Shown: positions 23,064-32,364 of the stretch, in pieces | How the letters are laid out: each line of letters starts with the position of its first letter | How positions within the stretch are numbered: the first letter of the stretch is position 1 | NCBI GenBank assembly: GCA_028696075.1 | Contig: JAQVHS010000004.1 | Span: 19,603 to 83,602, forward strand | Length of the DNA: 64,000 bases | DNA from: Candidatus Gastranaerophilales bacterium | GTDB taxonomy: Bacteria > Cyanobacteriota > Vampirovibrionia > Gastranaerophilales > JAILCC01 | Direction of reading: 5' to 3' | Made by a program: the position numbers and the translations under genes | Notes under the pieces: model-generated | The model's database searches: none | Told to the model about the DNA's origin: nothing | What the model saw: the letters and a program-made list of their open reading frames with translations, nothing else

Positions 23064-24032
23064 CTATATACCTTTATTCCCTGAATCTAAACTTTCAAGG
23101 TTGTTTATTATCGTCCTAACATTGCCTTCTGCGGTAAAGTTTTTCGGGTTCATGGTAATTTCAATTTCATCAGCCTGAATGCTCTTATCCCCTTCCGTAA
23201 TAGTAGAACGGCCGGCAAATACAATTTTGTTGGGTTTTTTAGTTTTAGGGTTAGGTAACAAAACAGCTTTTGGGCCTGTGGCAGTAAATTCGTTATAAAT
23301 AATCTTCACCGAACCGCTTGCCATTGCCGTATTTGTTTTATTGTTAAACTGCTGATATTTACCCCAAATATTAACTTTGGTATCATCAGAAACCAAAACA
23401 GTATGAGTATTGCCGTTTGCAGTCAAAACCTCCGTAGCTGTGGTTAATGTTATTTCATCACCTGTAACCGTAACTTTTTCCTGAATAATTTTTGCATTAC
23501 CTAAAATCCTGAGTTTTTCCAAGCCGCCCTTGTTAGTAATTTTAATAACTGCGCGGTCAGAATTTGTTTTTATATCATCATAAGTCATCACGACATTATT
23601 TTTAGCTTCCATAATATTGGTATCCAAATTAAATGACTGGTAATCAGACTTTATCGTAACCGTAGGTTTTCCCATCTCTGTCATCTTTGATTGAACATTA
23701 CCTGTCGCCTCGCCTTCCTTATTAATCAAAGAAAGTTTTAAAATACTTGCTTTCACCTCACTTTTGCTATCTTTTGTCATTTTTATAACATTAACTCCGT
23801 CCACAAAAGTAGCAGTATCAGGTTTACCTTCGGCATTAATAGTTAAAAACGCCTTTGGGCTGCGCACATTAACATCATCTATGGTAACTTTAACATCTTT
23901 AGTTAAAGTAATAAGTTTTTTACTGTCATCGTAATCCTGTTTTTTTGACTCAACTACTAAAGTTGCGGCATGTGCCGAATGAATGCCGATTATCAAAATG
24001 AGTATTAAAATTATATGTCTTATAACTTTCAT
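23064..24032 (-). CDS. lptA: LptA/OstA-like periplasmic lipopolysaccharide carrier
   Basis: A signal peptide (MKVIRHIILILILIIGIHSAHA) is followed by repeated OstA beta-strand units such as SKKLITLTKDVKVTIDD, KNNVVMTYDDIKTNSDRA and TAMASGSVKIIYNEFTATG. These build the beta-taco fold that shields the lipid of LPS in the periplasm. At 322 residues it is much longer than E. coli LptA (185), so the bridge is built from more units per chain, as in other non-proteobacteria. AGGAGAG precedes the ATG. It is third in the lptC-A-B-F order. Confidence 0.88.
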   Translation of the reverse strand: MKVIRHIILILILIIGIHSAHAATLVVESKKQDYDDSKKLITLTKDVKVTIDDVNVRSPKAFLTINAEGKPDTATFVDGVNVIKMTKDSKSEVKASILKLSLINKEGEATGNVQSKMTEMGKPTVTIKSDYQSFNLDTNIMEAKNNVVMTYDDIKTNSDRAVIKITNKGGLEKLRILGNAKIIQEKVTVTGDEITLTTATEVLTANGNTHTVLVSDDTKVNIWGKYQQFNNKTNTAMASGSVKIIYNEFTATGPKAVLLPNPKTKKPNKIVFAGRSTITEGDKSIQADEIEITMNPKNFTAEGNVRTIINNLESLDSGNKGI

Positions 24033-24048
24033 AGGCTCTCCTATCCTT

Positions 24049-24606
24049 TTATTTCTTATAAATTCTTAGTTCTGTATTATCGTATATTTCTATTTTTTTG
24101 AAATCTGTCGTTATGCTTGCGCTGTTACTTAAAGCAACGATTTCATATTGCTTCCTTATAACAACATTACCATGAGCATAAACTTTATCATCGGCAGTAG
24201 CCCAGGATGCTTCATTAGCAGTAATTTCAGTATCATCCTCACCTACTACACGAACCCCTCCCGTTAAAGTAACTTTTTTTTTGTCTGCAGAATAAATACC
24301 CGTTGGAGCGGTAAAGCTCATAATTACTTTGCCCTTCTGATAGTAATTACCAACTATATCAGTGAGTTTTGCGTTAACTTTAGTGCTGTCATATTCACCG
24401 ATAGCGCTATAAATTTCCCAATATTTTATCCCGTCTTTTGTTTCTGTAATAACAATATCTTTGATGGTAACGGACTCTAAAGAACCGTCGCCTGAAAGCG
24501 CCTTTTTAAAATCAGCTGTAATTCTTGCAGAAAAAATAAACGCCGCTACCCCCAAGACAGCAAAAACGATTAAAAATATTATGGAAAATTTCGTTCTCTT
24601 CTTCAT
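24049..24606 (-). CDS. lptC: LptC-family lipopolysaccharide transport protein
   Basis: The 185-residue bitopic protein has an N-terminal anchor (residues ~7-27, IIFLIVFAVLGVAAFIFSA) and a periplasmic beta domain typical of LptC/YrbK: TETKDGIKYWEIYSAIGEYD, then FTAPTGIYSADKKKVTLTGG and the shared OstA-like TANEASWATADDKVYAHGNV. LptC links the LptBFG transporter to LptA. The length is close to E. coli LptC (191). It is the first Lpt gene, 66 bases after priA. Confidence 0.9.
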   Translation of the reverse strand: MKKRTKFSIIFLIVFAVLGVAAFIFSARITADFKKALSGDGSLESVTIKDIVITETKDGIKYWEIYSAIGEYDSTKVNAKLTDIVGNYYQKGKVIMSFTAPTGIYSADKKKVTLTGGVRVVGEDDTEITANEASWATADDKVYAHGNVVIRKQYEIVALSNSASITTDFKKIEIYDNTELRIYKK

Positions 24607-24672
24607 ATGAAATATTTTACCAATAAATAACCGAAAATAATACTACGTTAAGTAAGATTTAACAATTAAATC

Positions 24673-27114
24673 CTACAACATATCAACAGGGTCAACATCA
24701 ATAAGGAACTTTATTTCAGACGGGGTATTAATGGTCTTTATAAAAGAAGTAATCAAAAAATGCCCCTTGCCGCCCATTCTGTTTTTAATTAAAATTTGAT
24801 ACCTGTATTCATTATTCAACTTGGAAAGAACGCATTCTGACGGACCGAAAATTTCCAGTTTTTCTTCAATACCCTGATTTTTAACAAGCGCTAAAAATCG
24901 GTTTGCAATTTCAGCAGCCAATTTTTCTGCCCTAAACTGAAGCTTTGAACTCACAATAAAGCGAATTAACTTAGAGTAAGGGGGATACCCGAGTTCGTAC
25001 CTGTTTTGGATTTCCTGCAAATAAAAATTCTTATAGTCCTGATTTTTAGCATCTGTCAAAGCAAAAAAGTCAGGATTATATGACTGAAAAATCACAAGCC
25101 CTTCAAAATTTCCCCGGCCTGCTCTGCCTGCCACTTGCGTCAAAAGCTGAAAGCCTCTTTCCGATGCTCTGAAATCAGGGAGCCTGAAACTTTGGTCAGC
25201 CATCAAAACCCCCACCAGTGTAACATTGTGGTTATCAAGTCCTTTTGCTATCATTTGAGTGCCTATAAGGATATCAATTTTACCGTTTGCAAAATCCTGC
25301 AAAATATTGATATGACCGTGCTTCGTCGACATAATATCACTATCAAGCCTTGCTATTTGAGCCTCGGGAAAGTCTTGTCTTGCAAATTCTTCCACCTTTT
25401 GCGTTCCCAGCCCGTAATTTTTTATGGTTTCTTCACCGCACTCAGGGCAAACTGAGGCAATATTACGGGTATAATTGCAGTAATGGCATCGAAGTTGGTT
25501 TGTAGGTTTGTGCAAAATCAAAGGTATCGAACACTTCGGGCATTCAATGATATGACCGCAGCTTACGCAGTACGAAGTTGTCGAAAACCCCCTTCGGTTA
25601 ACAAGCAGAATAATTTGCTTTTTGTTGGCTAAATTAGCGTTAATTTCATTACGCAAGGCATTTGAAAATATGCTATGGTTGCCTTTGGCATTTTCAAAAC
25701 GCATATCAACAACCTTAACTTTTGGAAGTTTTGCATCGTTATATCGTTCGGTTAAAGTCAAGAGGTGATTCGAATTCAATGCCTCATAATAAGAATTTAT
25801 ATCAGGCGTTGCGGTTCCTAAAAGCACCATTGCTCCTTCTCTTTGCGCCCGTTCTTTTGCGAGCAGGCGGGCATCATAACGGGGATTTACCGAGGTTTGT
25901 TTGTATGTGCTTTCATGTTCTTCGTCAATAACTATCAAGCCTATATTCTTTATCGGAGCAAATACTGCAGAGCGGGCGCCTATAATGATTTTTATTTCTT
26001 CTGATTTGAGTTTTTGGTAAATATCATATTTCTCGCCTTCAGAAACGCTGCTGTGCCATACTGCTACCTGCTCTATACCGAATTTAGCGGCAAAACGTCT
26101 TGCAAGCTGAGAGGCGAGGGCTATTTCCGGCACTAAAAATATCACGGTTTTACCTTGTTCTATCACATCGTTTATCAGCTTAAAATATATTTCAGTTTTG
26201 CCTGAACCTGTAATTCCGTAAAGCAAAAACGGAAAAGTATCCCCTGCTTTAAACGCTTCTTTGAGTTTATAATATGCAAAATTCTGCTGCGCATTTAAAA
26301 CCGCCAAATCCTCCTGCTCTACGTTTGCAAAAATTTTAAGTGCATTTCTGTATACCTCTGCTTCTTTTATTTCAAGATTTCCGTTTTGCTCAAGTTTTTT
26401 TAAAGTAGCGCCGGTTGTTTTAGCAAGTTTTATAAAATCGCTTTGTTTGATATCACCTGTTTCCTTTAGAATATCAAGCACTGTTTGCTGACGTTTTGTA
26501 GCGTTGTCAGAGTTTTTATAAACAATGGTTTTTTCAAATTTTGTTTGTGCTGATTTTTCCTCAATCTCACTTTGTACCGTTAAAATTTCTGCAGCCTTAA
26601 GTTTCCTTAAAGCCTCATAAAATTTTGAAGGGGTGAGCTTCGCAGCTTTAAGCAAGGAAGTTTGCGGTGTCTTTTGTTTTTCTTTTAAAATTTCAAGAAT
26701 TTTGAGCTGTTCTTTGGAAAAATCATGCCCGCCTAAAATCCCGTCTTCAAGCAAAGTAACAATTTTCTTGGATTTAGATATAAAAGAAGCCGGAACAGCG
26801 GTATCTATAACACTTTGCAAAGAGCAGCAATAATAAGCCGAAATCCATTGAAGGAAATTCAGATATTCCAAAGTAAAAACAGGTGTTTCTTCTAAAATTT
26901 GATATATTGATTTAGCTTTGATATTTGCGGGCAGATAGTTAGAAAACCCGACCACAAAAGCATTGACTGCCCCTTGCATACCGAAAGGAACGAGAACAAT
27001 TTGTCCTATTTTAAGTTTTGGTTTTAAATCCTCGCTGACCTTGTAGCTGAACGTTCGCGTATCAATATTCGGAATGTCTACCAAAACCTGTACATATTGA
27101 AAATCATTATTCAT
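24673..27114 (-). CDS. priA: Primosomal protein N' (replication restart helicase)
   Basis: PriA reloads the replisome at repaired or stalled forks. The N-terminal DNA 3'-end binding domain begins at VQVLVDIPNIDTRTFSYKV. Walker A is GITGSGKTEIY, Walker B is the DEEH form (VIDEEHESTYKQ), followed by GTATPDINSYY. Eight Zn-binding Cys run through CVSCGHIIECPKCSIPL..CHYCNYT..CPECGEE, and LIGTQMIAKGLDNHNVTLVG with QVAGRAGRG are the helicase C-terminal motifs. The ATG at 27114, 4 bases after the SDR stop, is preferred to a GTG five codons upstream. The length of 813 is above average because of an extended winged-helix region. Confidence 0.93.
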   Translation of the reverse strand: MNNDFQYVQVLVDIPNIDTRTFSYKVSEDLKPKLKIGQIVLVPFGMQGAVNAFVVGFSNYLPANIKAKSIYQILEETPVFTLEYLNFLQWISAYYCCSLQSVIDTAVPASFISKSKKIVTLLEDGILGGHDFSKEQLKILEILKEKQKTPQTSLLKAAKLTPSKFYEALRKLKAAEILTVQSEIEEKSAQTKFEKTIVYKNSDNATKRQQTVLDILKETGDIKQSDFIKLAKTTGATLKKLEQNGNLEIKEAEVYRNALKIFANVEQEDLAVLNAQQNFAYYKLKEAFKAGDTFPFLLYGITGSGKTEIYFKLINDVIEQGKTVIFLVPEIALASQLARRFAAKFGIEQVAVWHSSVSEGEKYDIYQKLKSEEIKIIIGARSAVFAPIKNIGLIVIDEEHESTYKQTSVNPRYDARLLAKERAQREGAMVLLGTATPDINSYYEALNSNHLLTLTERYNDAKLPKVKVVDMRFENAKGNHSIFSNALRNEINANLANKKQIILLVNRRGFSTTSYCVSCGHIIECPKCSIPLILHKPTNQLRCHYCNYTRNIASVCPECGEETIKNYGLGTQKVEEFARQDFPEAQIARLDSDIMSTKHGHINILQDFANGKIDILIGTQMIAKGLDNHNVTLVGVLMADQSFRLPDFRASERGFQLLTQVAGRAGRGNFEGLVIFQSYNPDFFALTDAKNQDYKNFYLQEIQNRYELGYPPYSKLIRFIVSSKLQFRAEKLAAEIANRFLALVKNQGIEEKLEIFGPSECVLSKLNNEYRYQILIKNRMGGKGHFLITSFIKTINTPSEIKFLIDVDPVDML

Positions 27115-27118
27115 AACA

Positions 27119-27844
27119 CTAACCAACACTCATACCCGCACAAAGATTAATATTTTGCCCCGTAACCCCCTTTGCCTCCTGCGAAATCAGATATCTAACA
27201 AGGTTTGCTATTTCAACAGGCTCAATAAATCTTGACTGGGGAATCATATCTGTCAGCTCTTCTTTTGTAAAACACTCGTCAAAAGACTCTTCAAGCAGAC
27301 GTGTCTTTACAAAACCGGGGCTGATTGTATTAACTGTTATATTAAAAGCCGCAAGCTCCAGCGCCAGAGCTTTTGTCATTCCGGTGAAAGCTGATTTTGT
27401 CATTGAATACAAAGAAGCATTTGCCTCGCCTACCACTCCGCTGATTGAGCCGATATTTATTATCCTGCCGAAAGAAGCCGATTTCATATCTTTTACACAT
27501 AGTGAAATCAACTCATAAGGTACAATAGTATTAAGCCTTACAAGCCTGTTAATATCAGAAATTGAAGTATCTTCAACCTTGCCGTAAAAATATCCGCCTG
27601 CGTTATTAATTAAAACCTCTATCCCGCCCAAAGCTTCTTTAGCTTTATTATAAAGAATATCAGCGGCATTCTCCCGCAAAAGGTCAATTGCAAAATAACC
27701 TTTCGCACCTATATGTGACTGCAGACAAGCAAGCTTAGTTTCATCTCTGCCTGTTAAAAATACACTATGTCCGCTCCCGGCGAGCAAAGCGGCAATACTT
27801 TCGCCGATTCCGTTAGAACTCCCTGTAATAAGAATATTCGTCAA
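27119..27844 (-). CDS. Short-chain dehydrogenase/reductase (FabG-like)
   Basis: This classical SDR of 241 residues has the NAD(P)-binding TGSSNGIG at the start, NNAG, catalytic Ser in NIGSISG, YSMTK (Tyr/Lys pair) and SPGFVKT. The C-terminal GVTGQNINLCAGMSV resembles the FabG GqtinvdGG end, so 3-oxoacyl reduction or another carbonyl reduction is likely. The start is TTG, because no ATG precedes the NILITGSSNGIG strand and the GHL10 stop lies only 3 bases upstream. GGAG inside the end of the GHL10 gene can serve as the ribosome-binding site. Confidence 0.85.
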   Translation of the reverse strand: MTNILITGSSNGIGESIAALLAGSGHSVFLTGRDETKLACLQSHIGAKGYFAIDLLRENAADILYNKAKEALGGIEVLINNAGGYFYGKVEDTSISDINRLVRLNTIVPYELISLCVKDMKSASFGRIINIGSISGVVGEANASLYSMTKSAFTGMTKALALELAAFNITVNTISPGFVKTRLLEESFDECFTKEELTDMIPQSRFIEPVEIANLVRYLISQEAKGVTGQNINLCAGMSVG

Positions 27845-27847
27845 AGC

Positions 27848-29686
27848 TTACTTTTTCTCCGGTTTTTCATACAAACGATCTTGCTTCTTAGTTGAAGGTT
27901 TGCGCAAAACGCTCAATCTTAAAGCATCAAAAAAAGTTTTACTGATAGAATCAACATCGTAAAAAATCATTCCGTCCATTTTTTGCGCTCTTGCAACCAA
28001 AAGCTGGTTGAAAAAATCACGGGGAGGGTTGTCGTTATAAGGTTCTGTATAAACAGGATAAATTTGTGTTTCTTTCGGCACGTTTAAATTTATATTCTCA
28101 AAGATTTTTTTTGCAAAATCATCATCAGCCGACGTTAAAACAGGCAATAACGCTATTTGATTTTTATCAGCATTCCAATTTTTATAATCCTGAGAAGACT
28201 CTGCTGCCAAAGGGTACAAATTAACAGACAAAAGCAAGTCTTTATTTAGCTGCCTCAAAATCTTCAAATTCCTGACTAAAGCGGTTATTTTAGAAGCCTT
28301 GTATGCCTTCCACAAATGCTCCTGCTCACTGAGCGGTTCTATTTTTGCAGGGTCAATACCCGTAAATTTATGAAATTCTTCTTTTGCATATTTGGTATAT
28401 CCAAGCTGTTTGTTATCGGCATCTTCTGAATAAGGATAAATCAAATAAGAAAAGTTTATACCGTCAACATCGTATTTTTTAACCATTTCAACGGCAGTAT
28501 CAATAATAAAGCGCTGCACTTCAGGGTTGGCAGGGTCAAGGTAATAGTCCGCTTCCCCCGCTTTTGACAATTTAGAGTGCGTATTCAACCATTCGGGGTG
28601 AAGTTTTGAAATATGAAGTTGCCTTTGGGAAGGGTCCGGAGTTCCTGCATTAAAGGTCGGGGTTGATAATATGACTTTCATGTCATTTTGATGAGCAAGC
28701 TCTATCCAGGCCGCTATAGGGTCAAAATTGCCGTAATAACGCAGCTGCTCAGGCATGCCGGCTTTCTTCATAACTGATGAAGGATAGACCGTAAAACCTT
28801 TGTAAGTTGTGTCTATATATATGTGTTCTATGTCCAGCCTTTGAATAATATCAAAAGCCTGCACTACTTCATCAACAGACCGTTGCAAAGGTATAACCCA
28901 CATCCCCCTGTGCTCGGACGGGATATATTTGGCAGAAGAGTACTGCGCCATATCGGCATATAACATTGCGTCTTTGGAAAGTCTGTTAGCATCTTCATAG
29001 TCTTCAAACTTAACAAGCTTCCTTGCCGTATAAAGCAAATCATCCGCTCTTTTCAAATAAAACTTCATGTTATCAACATTAACTTCATCAGGGTTAGAGT
29101 TTGCAAGAATATCTTTAACTTTGTCAATTCTTGCACGGGCTTCATAGGTATAATTGTCCGGTATAGCCTTTACTTTAAGTTTGCTGCTTTCAAAATCTAT
29201 CTCTATATCAGCGCCCTCAAACAGGTTATCATTGATAAAGTTTTTGGCAGTGCCTTCACCGCTGAGAACAAACCCGTTTTTGGGTATAAAAGAGTTATAC
29301 TGGTTGATTTTAGACACTCTGTTATTAATGATTACAGCTTCCAGCCCGTTAGGCGCGGTACCTGTTGTTTCCCCGTAAAGGCTTGTAAAAATAACGAGTT
29401 CGTTCGCCCCTCTTAATTTATCGCCGGGGTCAATTTTAGAGATAACAAACTCTTTATAAACAACATAAGGAGAAGTTTTTTTTACTCTGGGCTTTTCTTC
29501 CCAAAATCTGTATTTTTTAGGTTTCTCCTGGGTTTGGGTATTACCGTCAACATTAGCTTCATTAGAAGTTACGGCAGGTGAATTTTCCACAGGTGTATTT
29601 TCTTGCGCACAAGCAACGGAAATACACATAAAAAGTGAAATTATAACAGGTAAAATCTTCTTTATATACACTAAAAAGTCCCTCAT
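27848..29686 (-). CDS. Secreted glycoside hydrolase-like protein, GHL10 (DUF187) type
   Basis: A signal peptide (KKILPVIISLFMCISVACA) is followed by a Thr/Pro-rich stretch and a ~150-residue N-terminal region. From about residue 258 the GHL10/PF02638 TIM barrel begins: SEHRGMWVIPLQRSVDEVVQ, HIYIDTTYKGFTVYPSS, LHPEWLN, YYLDPANPEVQRFIIDTAVE, KYDVDGINFSYLIYPYS. Family members act on cell-wall or surface glycans and are common in cyanobacteria. It probably acts in the periplasm. It is the first gene of a seven-gene run ending in lptF, which supports an envelope role. At 612 residues it is longer than a minimal GHL10 enzyme. Confidence 0.85.
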   Translation of the reverse strand: MRDFLVYIKKILPVIISLFMCISVACAQENTPVENSPAVTSNEANVDGNTQTQEKPKKYRFWEEKPRVKKTSPYVVYKEFVISKIDPGDKLRGANELVIFTSLYGETTGTAPNGLEAVIINNRVSKINQYNSFIPKNGFVLSGEGTAKNFINDNLFEGADIEIDFESSKLKVKAIPDNYTYEARARIDKVKDILANSNPDEVNVDNMKFYLKRADDLLYTARKLVKFEDYEDANRLSKDAMLYADMAQYSSAKYIPSEHRGMWVIPLQRSVDEVVQAFDIIQRLDIEHIYIDTTYKGFTVYPSSVMKKAGMPEQLRYYGNFDPIAAWIELAHQNDMKVILSTPTFNAGTPDPSQRQLHISKLHPEWLNTHSKLSKAGEADYYLDPANPEVQRFIIDTAVEMVKKYDVDGINFSYLIYPYSEDADNKQLGYTKYAKEEFHKFTGIDPAKIEPLSEQEHLWKAYKASKITALVRNLKILRQLNKDLLLSVNLYPLAAESSQDYKNWNADKNQIALLPVLTSADDDFAKKIFENINLNVPKETQIYPVYTEPYNDNPPRDFFNQLLVARAQKMDGMIFYDVDSISKTFFDALRLSVLRKPSTKKQDRLYEKPEKK

Positions 29687-29777
29687 CTTAAAAATATTAA
29701 AAAATAATTTATTTTCTTTTGTTTATACAATTATTATATTAAAATAAAAACATTAGAATGTATTGTAAAGAAAAAAT

Positions 29778-30821
29778 ATGAAATACAAAGATTATTACGA
29801 AATTTTAGGCGTAAAGCGCAGCGCAACGGACAAAGAGATAAAATCCTCTTATCGTAAACTGACAAAAAAATACCATCCTGATGTAAATAAAGAAAAAGGT
29901 GCGGAAGAAAAGTTTAAAGATATAAACGAAGCGTACGAAGTCCTCTCTGACAGCCAAAAACGTCAAAGATACGACCAATTGGGTTCAAATTGGCAGCAAG
30001 GTTCTGAATTCACTCCGCCGCCGGGGTTTGAAGGCTTTAACTTTGGCGGAGGCAGGGGCGGTTTCGGCGGTTTCAGGACATCTTCTTCTTATGAAGACCT
30101 TGGCGGATTCAGCGACTTTTTCAGTTCTTTGTTCGGTGATTTTACCTCACAATCTCAATCGCAAAGAAGAGCCTCAAAAAATACGGGTTCACCATTTCAA
30201 TCATATACCCGGAGCGCAAAACGCCCAAACCCTAAAAACCTTGATATAAACGAAACCCTCATAATCGAACCTGAGGACGCAATAGACGGCATATCCAAAC
30301 CCGTAAAAGTTACTTACCTTGACAGCTGCATAGAATGCACCGGCAGAGGCAGCAACTGCTATAAATGCGGCGGAACCGGAATTGCTACGGTTTCAAAATC
30401 ATTAAATATTAAAATACCCAAGATGATAAAAGAAGGTCAAAAAATAAGACTGCCCCGCGAAGGTAAAAAAGATGAATACGGCAATATCGGCGACCTTTAT
30501 CTGACAATAAAATTCAACCCCAAATCACAATTTAAAATCGAAGGCGAAAATGTAACTTCTGACGTAGAAATCACTCCTGCAGAGGCTGTTATGGGTACGG
30601 TGAAAGAAGTAAGAACGCTAAGCGGTGCGGTAAAAGTTACTATTCCGCCGGGAACTCAGGGCGGAAAATCTTTGCGCCTGAAAAATCTCGGGCTTCCTAA
30701 AAAAGACGGTTCATCAGGTTTTCACAATGCCAGAATTAAAATTGTACTTGAAAGTCCTATGTCGCCCGAGGTGAAGGAACTATATAAAAAATTGTTTGAG
30801 ATTGGCAAGCATGCAAAATAA
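29778..30821 (+). CDS. DnaJ/CbpA-type co-chaperone with a half zinc finger
   Basis: The J-domain at residues 1-70 has the HPD motif (KKYHPDVNK). A Gly/Phe-rich region follows ([13 protein letters not shown]), then a Ser/Gln linker and the two C-terminal substrate-binding barrels ([19 protein letters not shown]). Between them lie only two CxxCxGxG-type repeats ([16 protein letters not shown]) instead of four, enough for one zinc site. It should stimulate a DnaK ATPase. It is intermediate between DnaJ (four repeats) and CbpA (none). The ribosome-binding site is weak. The stop overlaps tcdA by 11 bases. Confidence 0.88.
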   Translation: MKYKDYYEILGVKRSATDKEIKSSYRKLTKKYHPDVNKEKGAEEKFKDINEAYEVLSDSQKRQRYDQLGSNWQQGSEFTPPPGFEGFNFGGGRGGFGGFRTSSSYEDLGGFSDFFSSLFGDFTSQSQSQRRASKNTGSPFQSYTRSAKRPNPKNLDINETLIIEPEDAIDGISKPVKVTYLDSCIECTGRGSNCYKCGGTGIATVSKSLNIKIPKMIKEGQKIRLPREGKKDEYGNIGDLYLTIKFNPKSQFKIEGENVTSDVEITPAEAVMGTVKEVRTLSGAVKVTIPPGTQGGKSLRLKNLGLPKKDGSSGFHNARIKIVLESPMSPEVKELYKKLFEIGKHAK

Positions 30822-31575
30822 CGATATTTTTCAACGAAATGAAATGTTTTGGGGCAAAGAATTTCAGCAGTATCTTCAAAACGTTAATGTTGCCGTTTTC
30901 GGCATAGGCGGGGTGGGCTCTTATGCGGCAGAAGCCTTAGCCCGTAGCGGCATAGGATGTTTTACTATTATTGATTTTGACAAGACTGCCCCTTCTAATA
31001 TCAACCGGCAGCTTATTGCAACGTGTAAAACTTTAGATAAATATAAAGTTGACCTGATGAGAGAAAGAATACTCCAAATCAACCCGACTGCAAAAGTCAA
31101 TGCCGTTAATGATTTTTATACATCTGATATGAACAGCTTATTTGAAAAAAATTTTGATTTCGTATTGGATGCAATAGATAGTTTTGCATTTAAAACAGCG
31201 CTTATAGGGTACTGTATGGCAAAAAATATCAACATCATAAGCTCTATGGGGGCAGCAAACCGAATTGACCCCTCACAGCTTTACATTGCAGACCTGAAAG
31301 ATGTTACAAAAACCAACTGTGCCTTTGCTTCAAGAATAATTAACAGATTAAAAAAGGATGGGATTAAAGAAGGACTGGCAATGGTCTTAAGCAGCGAAAA
31401 GCCGATAAAACCGGAGAAACATACAATAGAAGAAAAAATAACAACAAATTCGGGACAAACTATAGAATATAAAAAAATCACACCTGCAACAACGCCTTTT
31501 GTTGCGCCATGCGCAGGGATTATAATGGCATCGTATGTACTTCAAAAGTTATTGGAAAACAAAAAACAGGGATAA
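30811..31575 (+). CDS. tcdA: tRNA threonylcarbamoyladenosine dehydratase (ThiF/MoeB family)
   Basis: The protein is an E1-like ATP-dependent enzyme: [20 protein letters not shown] binds nucleotide, [13 protein letters not shown] is the TcdA-characteristic segment, [13 protein letters not shown] follows, and [12 protein letters not shown] with [13 protein letters not shown] near the end is typical of CsdL/TcdA. TcdA cyclises t6A at position 37 of tRNAs to ct6A. The ATG at 30811 gives [20 protein letters not shown], the family-like beginning, and is preferred over a TTG five codons upstream. It overlaps the dnaJ-like gene, so the two are coupled. The length of 254 is usual. Confidence 0.88.
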   Translation: MQNNDIFQRNEMFWGKEFQQYLQNVNVAVFGIGGVGSYAAEALARSGIGCFTIIDFDKTAPSNINRQLIATCKTLDKYKVDLMRERILQINPTAKVNAVNDFYTSDMNSLFEKNFDFVLDAIDSFAFKTALIGYCMAKNINIISSMGAANRIDPSQLYIADLKDVTKTNCAFASRIINRLKKDGIKEGLAMVLSSEKPIKPEKHTIEEKITTNSGQTIEYKKITPATTPFVAPCAGIIMASYVLQKLLENKKQG

Positions 31576-31635
31576 CTATGTTAAACACTCTGCCTATAGC
31601 TTTACCTTAGCAATAGCTTCTTACGCAGGGGCTGC

Positions 31636-32190
31636 TTATGTTTCGGTTGTATCTTCCGTTTCTTCAGGTGCTGTTGTTTCTTCTACTGCAAAAGCGGAAA
31701 CGGATTTATAAAAATCGACTTCTTTTTGCAATGATTCTAGTGTTGCTTTTAGAGTATCAAGATCCTTTTGATTACTGTTTACCTGGTTTTGGTAAACCTT
31801 AATTTGGGTACCTGTAGCTCCTTCTAATCTTGCTTGCCATTTTGTAAGTTCTGCTTCTTGCTCTTTTATATCATCTTCAAGAGTTTTAAGTTCATCTTCT
31901 TTTGTTTCTATATTACCGTAATCAGCAAGGATTTCAGCTTTAGCCTGGGCTTCAGTTAAACCTTTTGCTTGAGCATATCTTGTTATAAATGCTGCTGCTG
32001 TCTCGTTAGGATTGGGTGTAATTGTAGTACCTGTGGACGGTGGCGGAGTAGTTGTTCCGCTTCCGTTGGCGGAACCTGTGGAAGAATCTTCCGTTACATA
32101 CTTAAAAGTTGATGTACGTGCGGTTGTTTTGGTATTCGGAGTATACACATCATACCTTGCTTGCCAGTAGCTGAAGAAATCATTAGTCAT
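31636..32190 (-). CDS. Thr-rich coiled-coil protein with sigma-28-like promoter
   Basis: The 184-residue soluble protein has no recognised family. It opens MTNDFFSYWQARYDVYTPNT, followed by a low-complexity Thr/Ser/Gly/Pro linker (residues ~30-60), a short helical unit (AAAFITRYAQAKGLTEAQAKAE), a long acidic coiled coil (ETKEDELKTLEDDIKEQEAE to LESLQKEVDFYK) and a Thr/Glu-rich tail. AAGGGG stands before the ATG. The promoter resembles sigma-28, so a flagellar-phase role is inferred. An exported axial or chaperone-like protein is possible, but no motif proves it. Confidence 0.7.
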   Translation of the reverse strand: MTNDFFSYWQARYDVYTPNTKTTARTSTFKYVTEDSSTGSANGSGTTTPPPSTGTTITPNPNETAAAFITRYAQAKGLTEAQAKAEILADYGNIETKEDELKTLEDDIKEQEAELTKWQARLEGATGTQIKVYQNQVNSNQKDLDTLKATLESLQKEVDFYKSVSAFAVEETTAPEETEDTTET

Positions 32191-32229
32191 AAATTTAAAA
32201 CCCCTTATTACACTATTTATATTTTATTT

Positions 32230-32257
32230 GTATCGGCATATAACTATCAAAACTTTA
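32230..32257 (-). promoter_or_regulatory. Near-consensus sigma-28 promoter
   Basis: On the minus strand, TAAAGTTT (32257-32250), a 12-base spacer and GCCGATAC (32237-32230) match the sigma-28 consensus at 15 of 16 positions, with a spacer one base longer than the usual 11. It lies 40 bases upstream of the ATG at 32190. Confidence 0.7.
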
Positions 32258-32364
32258 ATATTTGAGAATCGTTATTTACAAATTGTTACAATATTATTTC
32301 AAATTACCAAAGTGTTTTTTTTATGTAAGAATAGGAAAGGAGAGTTTAAAACGGAGAGAATATA

